The translations under genes and the position numbers were made by a program. Shown here piece by piece: positions 54,965 through 62,039 of a stretch of 64,000 nucleotides of DNA (its first letter is position 1; every line of letters begins with the position of its first letter). The DNA lies in the NCBI RefSeq assembly GCF_015163075.1, contig NZ_JADDXU010000031.1, positions 1 to 64,000 on the forward strand. Reading direction: 5' to 3'. The notes under the pieces were generated by a model. It saw nothing but the letters and a program-made list of their open reading frames with translations, was not told where the DNA came from and made no database searches. This DNA comes from Streptomyces justiciae (GTDB taxonomy: Bacteria; Actinomycetota; Actinomycetes; Streptomycetales; Streptomycetaceae).

Positions 54965-54966
54965 TC

Positions 54967-55338
54967 TTACTTCTCCTTCTTGGCGCCGTAGCGGGAACGG
55001 GCCTGCTTGCGGTTCTTGACACCCTGGGTGTCGAGGGAGCCACGGATGATCTTGTAGCGAACACCCGGCAGGTCCTTCACACGGCCGCCGCGCACGAGCA
55101 CGATGGAGTGCTCCTGCAGGTTGTGTCCCTCACCCGGAATGTAAGCGGTGACCTCGATCCCGCTGGTCAGACGCACACGCGCGACCTTACGCAGGGCCGA
55201 GTTCGGCTTCTTCGGGGTGGTCGTGAACACACGCGTGCAGACGCCACGACGCTGAGGGGAACCCTCGAGTGCGGGCGTCTTGTTCTTCTCGACCTTGTCC
55301 TGCCGGCCCTTACGGACCAGCTGCTGGATCGTAGGCAC
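54967..55338 (-). CDS. rpsL: 30S ribosomal protein S12
   Basis: Decoding-centre protein, target of streptomycin-resistance mutations. 123 residues: MPTIQQLVRKGRQDKVEKNK, GVCTRVFTTTPKKPNSALRKVARVRL, HNLQEHSIVLVRGGRVKDLPGVRY. Lys43 (TPKKPNS) and the Lys of GRVKDLPG are wild type, so no classical rpsL resistance allele is present. Start GTG at 55338 behind GGAGAAGTA. First gene of the str operon. Confidence 0.98.
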   Translation of the reverse strand: MPTIQQLVRKGRQDKVEKNKTPALEGSPQRRGVCTRVFTTTPKKPNSALRKVARVRLTSGIEVTAYIPGEGHNLQEHSIVLVRGGRVKDLPGVRYKIIRGSLDTQGVKNRKQARSRYGAKKEK

Positions 55339-55388
55339 TACTTCTCCGGTTTCTGTGTGCCGATGGGTACAGCTAACCTGGAACGTCG

Positions 55389-55413
55389 CCGACCCACGCG
55401 GTCGGGTGTGTCG
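55389..55413 (-). promoter_or_regulatory. Leader hairpin element, str copy
   Basis: CCGACC-CACGC-GGTCGG followed by GTGTGTCG, 51 nt before the rpsL start codon. It is identical to the S10 leader copy (41355-41379) except for one base (T for C), and GTTCCAG again follows toward the gene. Confidence 0.7.
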
Positions 55414-55532
55414 AATCCGGCAGACTCTCGCCGCGAAGCGAAAAGGGCGCAGATTACGGCGGCCGTGTCACGGCTCGCGATGCGGCTGAAGACACGCACG
55501 AGAGCCAGGGCACACCCCAGGCACAAGGTCTG

Positions 55533-55561
55533 AGCGTACCTACCTCATGGACTTCGGTCAA
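55533..55561 (-). promoter_or_regulatory. Predicted str operon promoter
   Basis: Minus strand TTGACC (55556-55561), 17-nt spacer, TACGCT (55533-55538), about 200 nt upstream of rpsL. The -35 is identical to those proposed for the S10 and secY promoters here. Confidence 0.6.
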
Positions 55562-55743
55562 AACAAATGAGACGGGGTGCGACGCGCCGGAATTATCCCC
55601 GTTCCATTCGGCTCCCGACGATCTTCTTCCTGTCCACATCTGTGAATGTCGCTGAACCGCGTTCAGGGCGCCGACGAGTTCAGTACGTTGATGGGTCGCT
55701 GCGCAGCGTGACGAGCGCGGCGACTGGGAGACGGGGGACTTTC

Positions 55744-56451
55744 ATGACCGCGGCCGACTTACCGGGCGAGAACAGCCTGGACGACCGGGTGCCCTTCCTG
55801 GCCCGGCTGGAGCGGGAGGACCGCGAGGCCCTGCTCGGGCTCGGCCGCGAGCTGCGCTTCCGCACCCGCGACGTCCTGCTCCACCAGCACGAACCCTCGT
55901 CGTACGTCCTCTTCGTCACCCACGGCTGGACCAAGGTGACCGCCGCCGCCGTCAACGGCTACGAGGCGCTCCTCGCCCTGCGCGGCCCCGGCGACATCGT
56001 CGGCGAGTCGGCGGCGCTGACCGGGCGGCCCCGCTCGGCGACGGTGACGGCGCTGGAGCCGGTGCGCGCGGTCGCGGTGGACCGGGACCGCTTCACGGTG
56101 TTCCTCACCGACTCCCCGGCCGTCTCGTACGCCCTGCTCGGCCTCACCTCCGACCGGATGCGCGCCGCCGACCAGCGCCGCATCGAGTTCGCCTCCATGC
56201 ACGTCCGCGAGCGCCTCGCCGCCCTCCTCCTGGAACTGGCCCACACCAACGCCCGCTATACCGAGGCCGGCGTCGAACTCCTCGTCCCGCTCAGCAAGCA
56301 GGAGCTGGCCGGTTCGGTGGGCGCCTCCCGCGAGATGGTCCAGCGCCTGCTGAAGGACCTGCGGGACCGCGGCGTGGTGGTCACCGGCCGCCGCACCCTG
56401 CGGATCGTGCGCATGGACGTCCTGCGCCGGATCGCGCGTGCGGAGACCTGA
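55744..56451 (+). CDS. Crp/Fnr family transcriptional regulator
   Basis: A 235-residue cyclic-nucleotide-type regulator. The N-terminal cNMP fold (about 15-125) has a plausible phosphate-binding cassette GDIVGESAALTGRPRSATV (Glu88, Arg97, Ser98). A dimer helix follows (DRMRAADQRRIEFASMHVRERLA), then a winged helix with LSKQELAGSVGASREMVQRLLKDLRDRG. The recognition helix keeps Arg196, Glu197 and Arg201, the spacing E. coli CRP uses to read GTGA. ATG 55744 has GGGGGA about 5 nt upstream. It precedes the cyclase-containing operon by 123 nt in the same direction, so it may regulate it, directly reading its nucleotide product. Confidence 0.88.
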   Translation: MTAADLPGENSLDDRVPFLARLEREDREALLGLGRELRFRTRDVLLHQHEPSSYVLFVTHGWTKVTAAAVNGYEALLALRGPGDIVGESAALTGRPRSATVTALEPVRAVAVDRDRFTVFLTDSPAVSYALLGLTSDRMRAADQRRIEFASMHVRERLAALLLELAHTNARYTEAGVELLVPLSKQELAGSVGASREMVQRLLKDLRDRGVVVTGRRTLRIVRMDVLRRIARAET

Positions 56452-56476
56452 GGCGTACGGGCTTCCCCGCGCCCTC

Positions 56477-56492
56477 TGTGCACACGGTCACA
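56477..56492 (+). promoter_or_regulatory. Crp-type operator upstream of the cyclase operon
   Basis: TGTGCACACGGTCACA matches TGTGA-N6-TCACA at 9 of 10 positions and fits the GTG-N6-GNCAC pattern described for Streptomyces Crp sites exactly. It lies between the Crp-like gene and the cyclase gene, 82 nt before the cyclase ATG. Confidence 0.6.
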
Positions 56493-56574
56493 GTTCCAGT
56501 GCGTCATCCGCCCTCTCGCCCACCCCGCCCCGAGGGCCACTCTTCTCGCCGTACGCCCGACCCGAAAGGCCACC

Positions 56575-57369
56575 ATGACCGACCCCGTGAGCCGCACGAT
56601 CCTCCTCCTGGACATCGAGAAGTTCAGCGACCGGGACGACGTGGAGCAGGCCTACTTACGGCGGATGCTCTACGACGTCACCGACCGCGCCCTGGAGCGC
56701 GCCGGCATCGACGAGACGCTGCGGCTGCGCGCCGACCGGGGTGACGCGGTGATGGAGCTGATCGACGCGAACGCGTCCGTGACCGCGCTGCTGCGCGCCC
56801 TGCTCACCGAGGTCCCGGCGCAGCTCCGCTCGGTCAACCGCATGGCGTCGAAGTCGGCGCAGATCCGGCTGCGGGGTGTGGTCGCCGCCGGGTACGTCGC
56901 CGTCGACGAGCACGACGGCTGGGTCGGCTCCGACCTCAACCACGCCTGCCGCCTGCTCGACGCGGCCCTTCTGCGCGCGGCCCTGCGCGAGCGCCGGGAC
57001 GACTTCGCCCTGTGCGTCTCGGACGCCGTGCACGCGGGGATCGTGCGGCACGACCATCCGGGCATCCCGGCGGACGCCTTCCACGCCGTGACGGTGGACA
57101 GCAAGAACGGCCCCTTGAAGGCCTGGCTGCACGGGCCGGTGCCCGCGCGGTCCGACGACCACAGTGGAACGGGGGGCGGGGGAGCCCCGGTGCCGGGTGC
57201 CTCGGGGGACGGCCCGGCACCGGGGCAGGCCCCGCCCGCGGTGTTCCACTTCACCGGCGGTTCCCCCTCCTTCGGCGGCAGCCTGGTCGCCGGGGACCAG
57301 CACGGGGTGTCCGGCGGACAGGTCACCGGCAATGTGCATCTCGGCGGCACCGGGGGTGACGCGGCATGA
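56575..57369 (+). CDS. Nucleotidyl-cyclase-like signalling protein with Gly-rich tail
   Basis: A 264-residue soluble protein whose first ~190 residues look like a class III nucleotidyl cyclase homology domain: LLLDIEKFSDR with metal-binding Asp13, RADRGDAVMEL with Asp57, and GWVGSDLNHACRLLDA with Asn122 and Arg126 in the transition-state positions. It probably makes a cyclic nucleotide or is a derived sensor; base specificity cannot be told. A Gly/Pro linker leads to the motif FGGSLVAGDQHGVSGGQVTG (233-252), repeated almost exactly in the next protein. Leu28 is encoded by TTA (56656-56658), the rare bldA codon. Its stop overlaps the next ATG (ATGA). Confidence 0.75.
   Translation: MTDPVSRTILLLDIEKFSDRDDVEQAYLRRMLYDVTDRALERAGIDETLRLRADRGDAVMELIDANASVTALLRALLTEVPAQLRSVNRMASKSAQIRLRGVVAAGYVAVDEHDGWVGSDLNHACRLLDAALLRAALRERRDDFALCVSDAVHAGIVRHDHPGIPADAFHAVTVDSKNGPLKAWLHGPVPARSDDHSGTGGGGAPVPGASGDGPAPGQAPPAVFHFTGGSPSFGGSLVAGDQHGVSGGQVTGNVHLGGTGGDAA
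57271..57348 (+). repeat. 78-bp Gly-rich coding repeat, copy 1
   Basis: Encodes FGGSLVAGDQHGVSGGQVTG and a few more residues at the C-terminus of the cyclase-like protein. It is nearly identical at DNA level to 57519-57596 near the start of the next gene. Confidence 0.9.
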
Positions 57370-59486
57370 CGACGCCCGCCTCCGAGGAGGTGTCGGCGGC
57401 CCAGCCGGTCCCCAGCGAGCCCGAAGAAGGCGCAGCGGAACGTACGCAGGAGGCGCGGGCCGCGCAGCGCGAGCTGTTCGCGCACACCCCGGGGTTCATC
57501 CTCGGCCCGGGGGCCGGCTTCGGCGGCAGCCTGGTCGGCGGGGCGCAGCACGGGGTGTCCGGCGGGCAGGTCACCGGGGACGTGTTCCTCGGCGGCAAGA
57601 CGGAGATCCACCACCACGGCGACGCGTCGGCCGCGCACCTGACCCCGTCCGGCGAGATACCGCGCGAGCACCTCGAAGCGCTCGCGGAGGTCTTCGTCGA
57701 CGGCCCCGTCTTCGAGACCGCGCTGCGCCGGCTGCGCGAGGAGCGCGTCCTGGTCCTCTCCGGCGCCCACGCCTGCGGCCGGTACGCGGCCGCGCGGATG
57801 CTGCTGCACCGTCTCGGCGTACCGGCCGTGCACGCCCTCTCCTCCGAGACCACGCCCTCGACCCTGACCGCCCAGCTGGACCGCCCCGGCGGCCACGTCC
57901 TGCGGGACCTCCCCCTGACCCGCAACCGGCCGCTCCGGGAGAACCACCTCTACGCCGCCGTCGACCGCCTCAAGCAGACCGACGGCTACCTGGTGATCAC
58001 GGTCGAGCGGTCGCCGTTCCTGCCCGGTGTGCCCCCGCTGGCCTGGGAGCCGCCGGACGCGGAGGACGTCGTACGGGCCCATCTGCGCCGGCGCGACGAC
58101 GCGGGCCGGCTGCTCGGCCTCGCCCCGGTGCGGGAGTTCCTCGCGCGCGGACCGCACCGGCCGGTCGAGGCGGCCGAGTTCGCCGAGGTGCTGACCGGAT
58201 ACGACGGCAGCGCGGAGGCGGCGGCACGGCTGGCGGACTTCGGGCAGACCGCGGTGGTCAAGCAGTGCCGGGACCGGCTGAGCGACACCAGCACCGATCT
58301 GCGGGACAAGGCGTTCCTGATCGCGCTGGCCGTCTTCGACCAGGCCCCCTACGTCCTCGCGGCCGAGCTCGCCGACAAGCTGTTCGTGCACTTCCAGCGA
58401 CTCCAGGAGCCGGAACAGCCGCCGGAGATCCCGGTGTTCGGTCCGAGCGCCGAGGAACGGCTCGAACGGGCCGGCGCCGAGGGCGAGACACGGGACGAGA
58501 GCACCGAGTGGGGGCCGGTGCCGCAGTTCACCGCCTACTTCCCGCGCGAGGACACCCCGCACGTGCTGCTCTCGGAGGTGTGGACGGGGCATCCGTCGGC
58601 GCGTCCGGCGCTGGTGACCTGGCTGCGCGAGCTGGCCCGGGACGGCCGTCCCGTGGTCCGCACCCGGGCCGCCGCCGCGGCCGCCGTACTCGCCCGCGCG
58701 GACCTGCCCTCGGCCGTGGCCCTGCTGATCGACGGCTGGGCGGTCTCCCGTGCCTTCGGCCCCCGGGTGACCGCCGCGAACACCCTGGTCCTCGCCCAGC
58801 TCCTCAACGCCCCGGTCGTGCTGCGGCTGCTGACCGGCTGGTGCACGGACAGCCACTGGGCCCGCCGCTGGACCGCGATCCGCGCCCTGGGCCTGCTCGC
58901 CCCGCTCCGCCCCGACCTGGCCGCCCCCGCCCTGAGCGCGCTCGCCGCCCGCGCCCGCGTGGACGACAGCACCCCGGCCGAGAGCGACAACCTCGTCGAG
59001 TCGACGGCCCTGCTGCTGTCCGTGGGCACCCGCCGCGGCGAGATGCTCTCCGAGCTGGTCCGCCTGCTCCAGCACGACACCCCTTCGGTACGGGCCCTCG
59101 CCCTGGCCGGTTTCGTACGGGCCTGCGACAACGCCGACGAGGGCGCGCTCGTCGAGTGGTACGCCGACACCGGCATGTACGAGACCGACTCGGCCCGCGA
59201 TCTCGCCGCCCTCTGGCGCGCCGCCCTCGGCGACCGTGCCCACACCCGGCAGGCCCTGAACGCCCTGCAGACCTGGACGCAGGTCGCCCAGCGCAGCCCG
59301 GACGCCGCCCGGGCCCTGGAGTTCCTGCTGCCCGCCCTGATCGTCACGGCCGCCGACCGCGACCGCCTGGACCACGAACTGCGCACGATGCGAGCGGAGG
59401 ACGGCGGCCCGCGCCCCCCGGTGGCCGACCGTCTGCTCGCCGTGCTGCACCCCTCTGTATCCGCTCAGCCTCAGTCGAGGAGTTGA
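57366..59486 (+). CDS. P-loop-like / HEAT-repeat protein of the conflict operon
   Basis: A 706-residue soluble protein. After a short charged N-terminus comes the Gly-rich motif FGGSLVGGAQHGVSGGQVTG (52-71). Then an alpha/beta domain (about 100-300) has a degenerate P-loop, VLVLSGAHACGRYAAARMLL (Gly133, Gly138, but Arg139-Tyr140 instead of Lys-Ser/Thr), so ATP hydrolysis is doubtful. Residues ~430-690 are Ala/Leu/Arg helical repeats of HEAT type (RPALVTWLRELARDG, ARRWTAIRALGLLAPL, SVRALALAGFVRACD). It resembles STAND/NTPase-type conflict proteins with scaffold repeats. It overlaps the cyclase gene by 4 nt, and the shared motif suggests they bind each other or a common partner. Confidence 0.75.
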   Translation: MTTPASEEVSAAQPVPSEPEEGAAERTQEARAAQRELFAHTPGFILGPGAGFGGSLVGGAQHGVSGGQVTGDVFLGGKTEIHHHGDASAAHLTPSGEIPREHLEALAEVFVDGPVFETALRRLREERVLVLSGAHACGRYAAARMLLHRLGVPAVHALSSETTPSTLTAQLDRPGGHVLRDLPLTRNRPLRENHLYAAVDRLKQTDGYLVITVERSPFLPGVPPLAWEPPDAEDVVRAHLRRRDDAGRLLGLAPVREFLARGPHRPVEAAEFAEVLTGYDGSAEAAARLADFGQTAVVKQCRDRLSDTSTDLRDKAFLIALAVFDQAPYVLAAELADKLFVHFQRLQEPEQPPEIPVFGPSAEERLERAGAEGETRDESTEWGPVPQFTAYFPREDTPHVLLSEVWTGHPSARPALVTWLRELARDGRPVVRTRAAAAAAVLARADLPSAVALLIDGWAVSRAFGPRVTAANTLVLAQLLNAPVVLRLLTGWCTDSHWARRWTAIRALGLLAPLRPDLAAPALSALAARARVDDSTPAESDNLVESTALLLSVGTRRGEMLSELVRLLQHDTPSVRALALAGFVRACDNADEGALVEWYADTGMYETDSARDLAALWRAALGDRAHTRQALNALQTWTQVAQRSPDAARALEFLLPALIVTAADRDRLDHELRTMRAEDGGPRPPVADRLLAVLHPSVSAQPQSRS
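57519..57596 (+). repeat. 78-bp Gly-rich coding repeat, copy 2
   Basis: Second copy of the repeat at 57271-57348, encoding FGGSLVGGAQHGVSGGQVTG near the N-terminus of the HEAT-repeat protein, in the same frame and orientation. Confidence 0.9.
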
Positions 59487-59489
59487 CCC

Positions 59490-61481
59490 ATGGCGGACTT
59501 CCGCCGTCAGCCGGAGTGGCAGCAACAGGCCGACCGGCACAGCACGTTGATCGACCCGGTCCTCACCGTGAAGCCCATCTCACGGTTCGACTACACCGCA
59601 CGCCGCCAGGTCACCGCGATCGACCACGCCCTGGTCTTCGCGACGGCGGGCGGGGCGTACGACGTCTACGTCCCGCCGCACCGCCCCAGCCGCACGGACG
59701 CCGCGACCCGCCGCTACACCTCCGTCTACGAGGTCGACATGGGCAGCCACCCGGTCCGCCTCGACCTCCAGCTGCCCAGCGACGACGACGCGTTCGCCTT
59801 CGGCGCGACGGCCGACCTGACCTGGCGGGTGCACGACCCCGAGGCCTTCGTCCGCAGCGGCGAGCGGGACGTACCGACCCGACTGACCCGCGAACTCCAG
59901 CAGTTCGCCCGCCCGGTCAGCCGCGGCTACTCCATCGAGGACAGCGCGACGGCGGAGGCGGCCGTGCAACAGGCCCTGTCCGTCGGCTCCTTCGCCGCCG
60001 GCATCGGCCTGACGGTCACCTGTGTGCTCCGGCTCAGCCTCGACGACGAGGCGATCGCCCACCGGCGGCGGCAACGGGCGCTGCGCTACGAGACGGACAT
60101 GCTCGACCCCGAGCACGCGTACCGGATGCGGGCGGCGCAGCAGAGCTTCGAGCTGGAGGCGCTGCAACAGCGTCAGCAGCAGCAACTGGTCGCCGAGAAG
60201 ATCCACTTCTACCAGTACTGGCTCCAGCACGGCGGGGTCGGCGCCTGGGCCCTCCACCTCGCCGCCCACCCCGAGGACACCCAGCTCGTCATCAACAACA
60301 TCCACCAGGACCAACTGACCTTCATCAAAACCCAGTTGGAACTGATCAGCGGCGACGACCTGGAGGACTACCAGAAGGCCGAGTCCCTGAAACAGATCCG
60401 CCAGGAAATCGACGACCTCCTCCACAGAAGAACCCAGCCTCCGAACGCCCCCGGGGGTGAACTCCCCGCCGCTCCGGGCCCCGCCTACCCGGGGGAGACG
60501 GCCACACCGGGGGTGCCGTACGTCCCGGGGGCGGGCCCCGCGCCGACAACGCTGTACGGGCCGGGGTCGGGGCCGGGGACGGGAGCGCCGTACGCGCCGG
60601 GGACGGGGCCGGGGCCGGTGCCGGGAGCGCCGTACGGGCCGGGGACGGGGCCGGGGCCGGTGCCGGGAGCACCGTACGCGCCGGGGACGGGTCCCTCACC
60701 GGCAACGCCGACCTCGGGATACGGACCGCCACCGGGGACGCCGTACGTGCCGGGAGCAGGCCCGGTACCGGGCGAGGCGTATCCGCCGGGCAACGGAACG
60801 CCACCGGGAGGGCCCTACGTACCGGGGCCCGTGCCGGGCGGGGCGTATCCGCCGGGGACGGGGGGCCTGCCGGGCGGGGCGTATCCGCCGGGAGCGGAAG
60901 GCCTGCCGGGCGAGGCGTACCCGCCGGGGGCCGGGGCCGTGCCGGGAGGGCCCTACGTACCACCGGTGCCGGGCGGCGGTGGATACCCGACCGGAAACGG
61001 GCCGCTGGCCGGGGTGCCCTACGTGCCCGGCCAGGCCCCGGGCCCAGCCGCCCCGCCCTCGCCGCACCACCCTGCCGGCGCACCGCCGTCCTCCCCGTAC
61101 CAACCCACCGGCGCACCCCCGCCCTCCTCCCCGCACGCCGCACCCTCCCCATACGCCTCGGGCGGCGCATCCACGCCCGGGGCGCCGAGCTCCCCTCCCC
61201 CGGCATCAGCCCCCGGCACCGCCACCGCGCCGACCCCGCCAGGCGGCCCCGTCCCGGTCACCCCACCCGCGCCGGGACCGTTCGCCCCCGCCCAGCCCAG
61301 CGCCCCCATCCAAGCCAGCGCCCCCGCCCAGCCCAGCGCCCCCATCCAAGCCAGCGCCCCCGCCCAGCCCAGCGCCCCCGCCCAAGCCAGCGCCCCCGTC
61401 CAAGCCAGCGCCCCCGCCCCACCGGAGCCGCCCCCCGCGCCGCCCGCCGGGTCACCCGCCCCCGACGCGGAGCCCTCATGA
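59490..61481 (+). CDS. SPFH/flotillin-like protein with long Pro/Gly-rich tail
   Basis: A 663-residue protein. Residues ~20-215 resemble the SPFH/band-7 domain of actinobacterial flotillin-like proteins (YTSVYEVDMGSHPVRLDLQL, DAFAFGATADLTWRVHDPEAF, GIGLTVTCVLRLSLDDEA). A Gln-rich coiled coil (QSFELEALQQRQQQQLVAEK) and a helical region (QYWLQHGGVGAWALHLAAHP) lead to ~residue 318. The remaining ~345 residues are low complexity: PGTGPGPVPGAPY-type repeats, then APAQPSAPIQAS repeats. No transmembrane helix is seen. It starts 3 nt after the HEAT gene stop and overlaps the next gene by 4 nt. It probably forms a membrane-associated scaffold for the system. Confidence 0.72.
   Translation: MADFRRQPEWQQQADRHSTLIDPVLTVKPISRFDYTARRQVTAIDHALVFATAGGAYDVYVPPHRPSRTDAATRRYTSVYEVDMGSHPVRLDLQLPSDDDAFAFGATADLTWRVHDPEAFVRSGERDVPTRLTRELQQFARPVSRGYSIEDSATAEAAVQQALSVGSFAAGIGLTVTCVLRLSLDDEAIAHRRRQRALRYETDMLDPEHAYRMRAAQQSFELEALQQRQQQQLVAEKIHFYQYWLQHGGVGAWALHLAAHPEDTQLVINNIHQDQLTFIKTQLELISGDDLEDYQKAESLKQIRQEIDDLLHRRTQPPNAPGGELPAAPGPAYPGETATPGVPYVPGAGPAPTTLYGPGSGPGTGAPYAPGTGPGPVPGAPYGPGTGPGPVPGAPYAPGTGPSPATPTSGYGPPPGTPYVPGAGPVPGEAYPPGNGTPPGGPYVPGPVPGGAYPPGTGGLPGGAYPPGAEGLPGEAYPPGAGAVPGGPYVPPVPGGGGYPTGNGPLAGVPYVPGQAPGPAAPPSPHHPAGAPPSSPYQPTGAPPPSSPHAAPSPYASGGASTPGAPSSPPPASAPGTATAPTPPGGPVPVTPPAPGPFAPAQPSAPIQASAPAQPSAPIQASAPAQPSAPAQASAPVQASAPAPPEPPPAPPAGSPAPDAEPS
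60520..61000 (+). repeat. Tandem Pro/Gly coding repeats
   Basis: Degenerate repeats of units such as CCGGGGACGGGGCCGG and GTGCCGGGAGC, encoding PGTGPGPVPGAPY and related peptides in the SPFH-like protein tail. Not a CRISPR: there are no unique spacers of constant length. Confidence 0.85.
61295..61425 (+). repeat. Tandem APAQPSAPIQAS coding repeats
   Basis: About five copies of a 36-bp unit or its halves (CCCAGCGCCCCCATCCAAGC, GCCCCCGCCCAGCC) encoding alternating SAPAQP / SAPIQA in the far C-terminus of the SPFH-like protein. Likely variable in length between strains. Confidence 0.85.
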
Positions 61482-61990
61482 CCGCCCCCGTCACCGCTCC
61501 CCCGGGCCGCCAGGTCGCCGAGCGCCTCCTCACCGACATGCGCGGCGAGATAGCCCGCGCCGACAGCAAGGCGTCCGTGCTGGTCGCGGCGCTCGGGATG
61601 ACCGCCGGGGTGTTCAGCGGGCTGGTGGCGGGCCAGCAGTGGAGCCCCCAGTCGCTCTCAGCCCCCGGCGCTGTCCTGTGGTGGGCCGGAGTCGTCGCGT
61701 TCGCCCTGTCGCTGTTCGCCCTGCTGCTCGCCGTACTGCCCCGGTACGGCACCGGCGAATGGGCCCCGGGACGCCCCCTCTGCTACTTCGGCGACGTCCA
61801 ACGGGCCGTACGCGACGGCCGGCTGGCCGAGGCCCTCGCCGACACCGAACGCGACCCTGCCGCCGGCCTCACCGCGTCCCTCACCGAGACCAGCCTCATC
61901 GCCGCCCGCAAGCACCAGTGGATCCGCGCCGGCCTGATCACCTTCTGCGCGGGCGCGCTGCTGCTCCCCGCGGGCCTGCTGACCGGCTGA
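61478..61990 (+). CDS. Pycsar-effector-like (PycTM family) membrane protein
   Basis: A 170-residue three-helix membrane protein. The soluble N-terminal helix AERLLTDMRGEIARADSKAS running into VLVAALGMTAGVFSGLVAG matches the PycTM (former DUF5706) pattern of a polar helix with ADxKAS just before the first membrane helix. Helix 2 is WWAGVVAFALSLFALLLAVL and helix 3 is GLITFCAGALLLPAGLL, with a cytoplasmic segment (GDVQRAVRDGRLAEALADTE) between. In Pycsar systems such proteins disrupt the membrane when bound by the cyclic nucleotide of the partner cyclase. Here the cyclase-like gene lies three genes upstream. Family match is by eye. Confidence 0.72.
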   Translation: MTAPVTAPPGRQVAERLLTDMRGEIARADSKASVLVAALGMTAGVFSGLVAGQQWSPQSLSAPGAVLWWAGVVAFALSLFALLLAVLPRYGTGEWAPGRPLCYFGDVQRAVRDGRLAEALADTERDPAAGLTASLTETSLIAARKHQWIRAGLITFCAGALLLPAGLLTG

Positions 61991-62039
61991 GCCCGCCCAC
62001 ACACACGTACCCCACCCTCACACGCGCAGAAGGAGCCCC

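Larger units (their letters stand above)
55339..55743. promoter_or_regulatory. Divergent control region of the str operon and the Crp-like gene
   Basis: A 405-nt gene-free stretch. Toward rpsL it holds the leader hairpin element (55389-55413) and a predicted str promoter (55533-55561). Toward the Crp-like gene it has a TGTGA half-site near 55640 and a GGGGGA Shine-Dalgarno just before 55744. No other ORF is convincing. Confidence 0.65.

Noticed and set aside
54967..55338. Streptomycin-resistance allele in rpsL
   Set aside because: The key lysines in TPKKPNS and GRVKDLPG are wild type.
55640..55660. Second Crp site upstream of the Crp-like gene
   Set aside because: Only one half-site (TGTGA) matches; the opposite half is poor.
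57164..60460. A 1098-aa plus-strand frame overlapping the HEAT and SPFH genes
   Set aside because: Translation is Arg/Pro/Gly low complexity in the wrong frame of well-supported genes.
60520..61425. Possible CRISPR array
   Set aside because: Repeats are in-frame coding units without constant-length unique spacers, and no cas genes are present.
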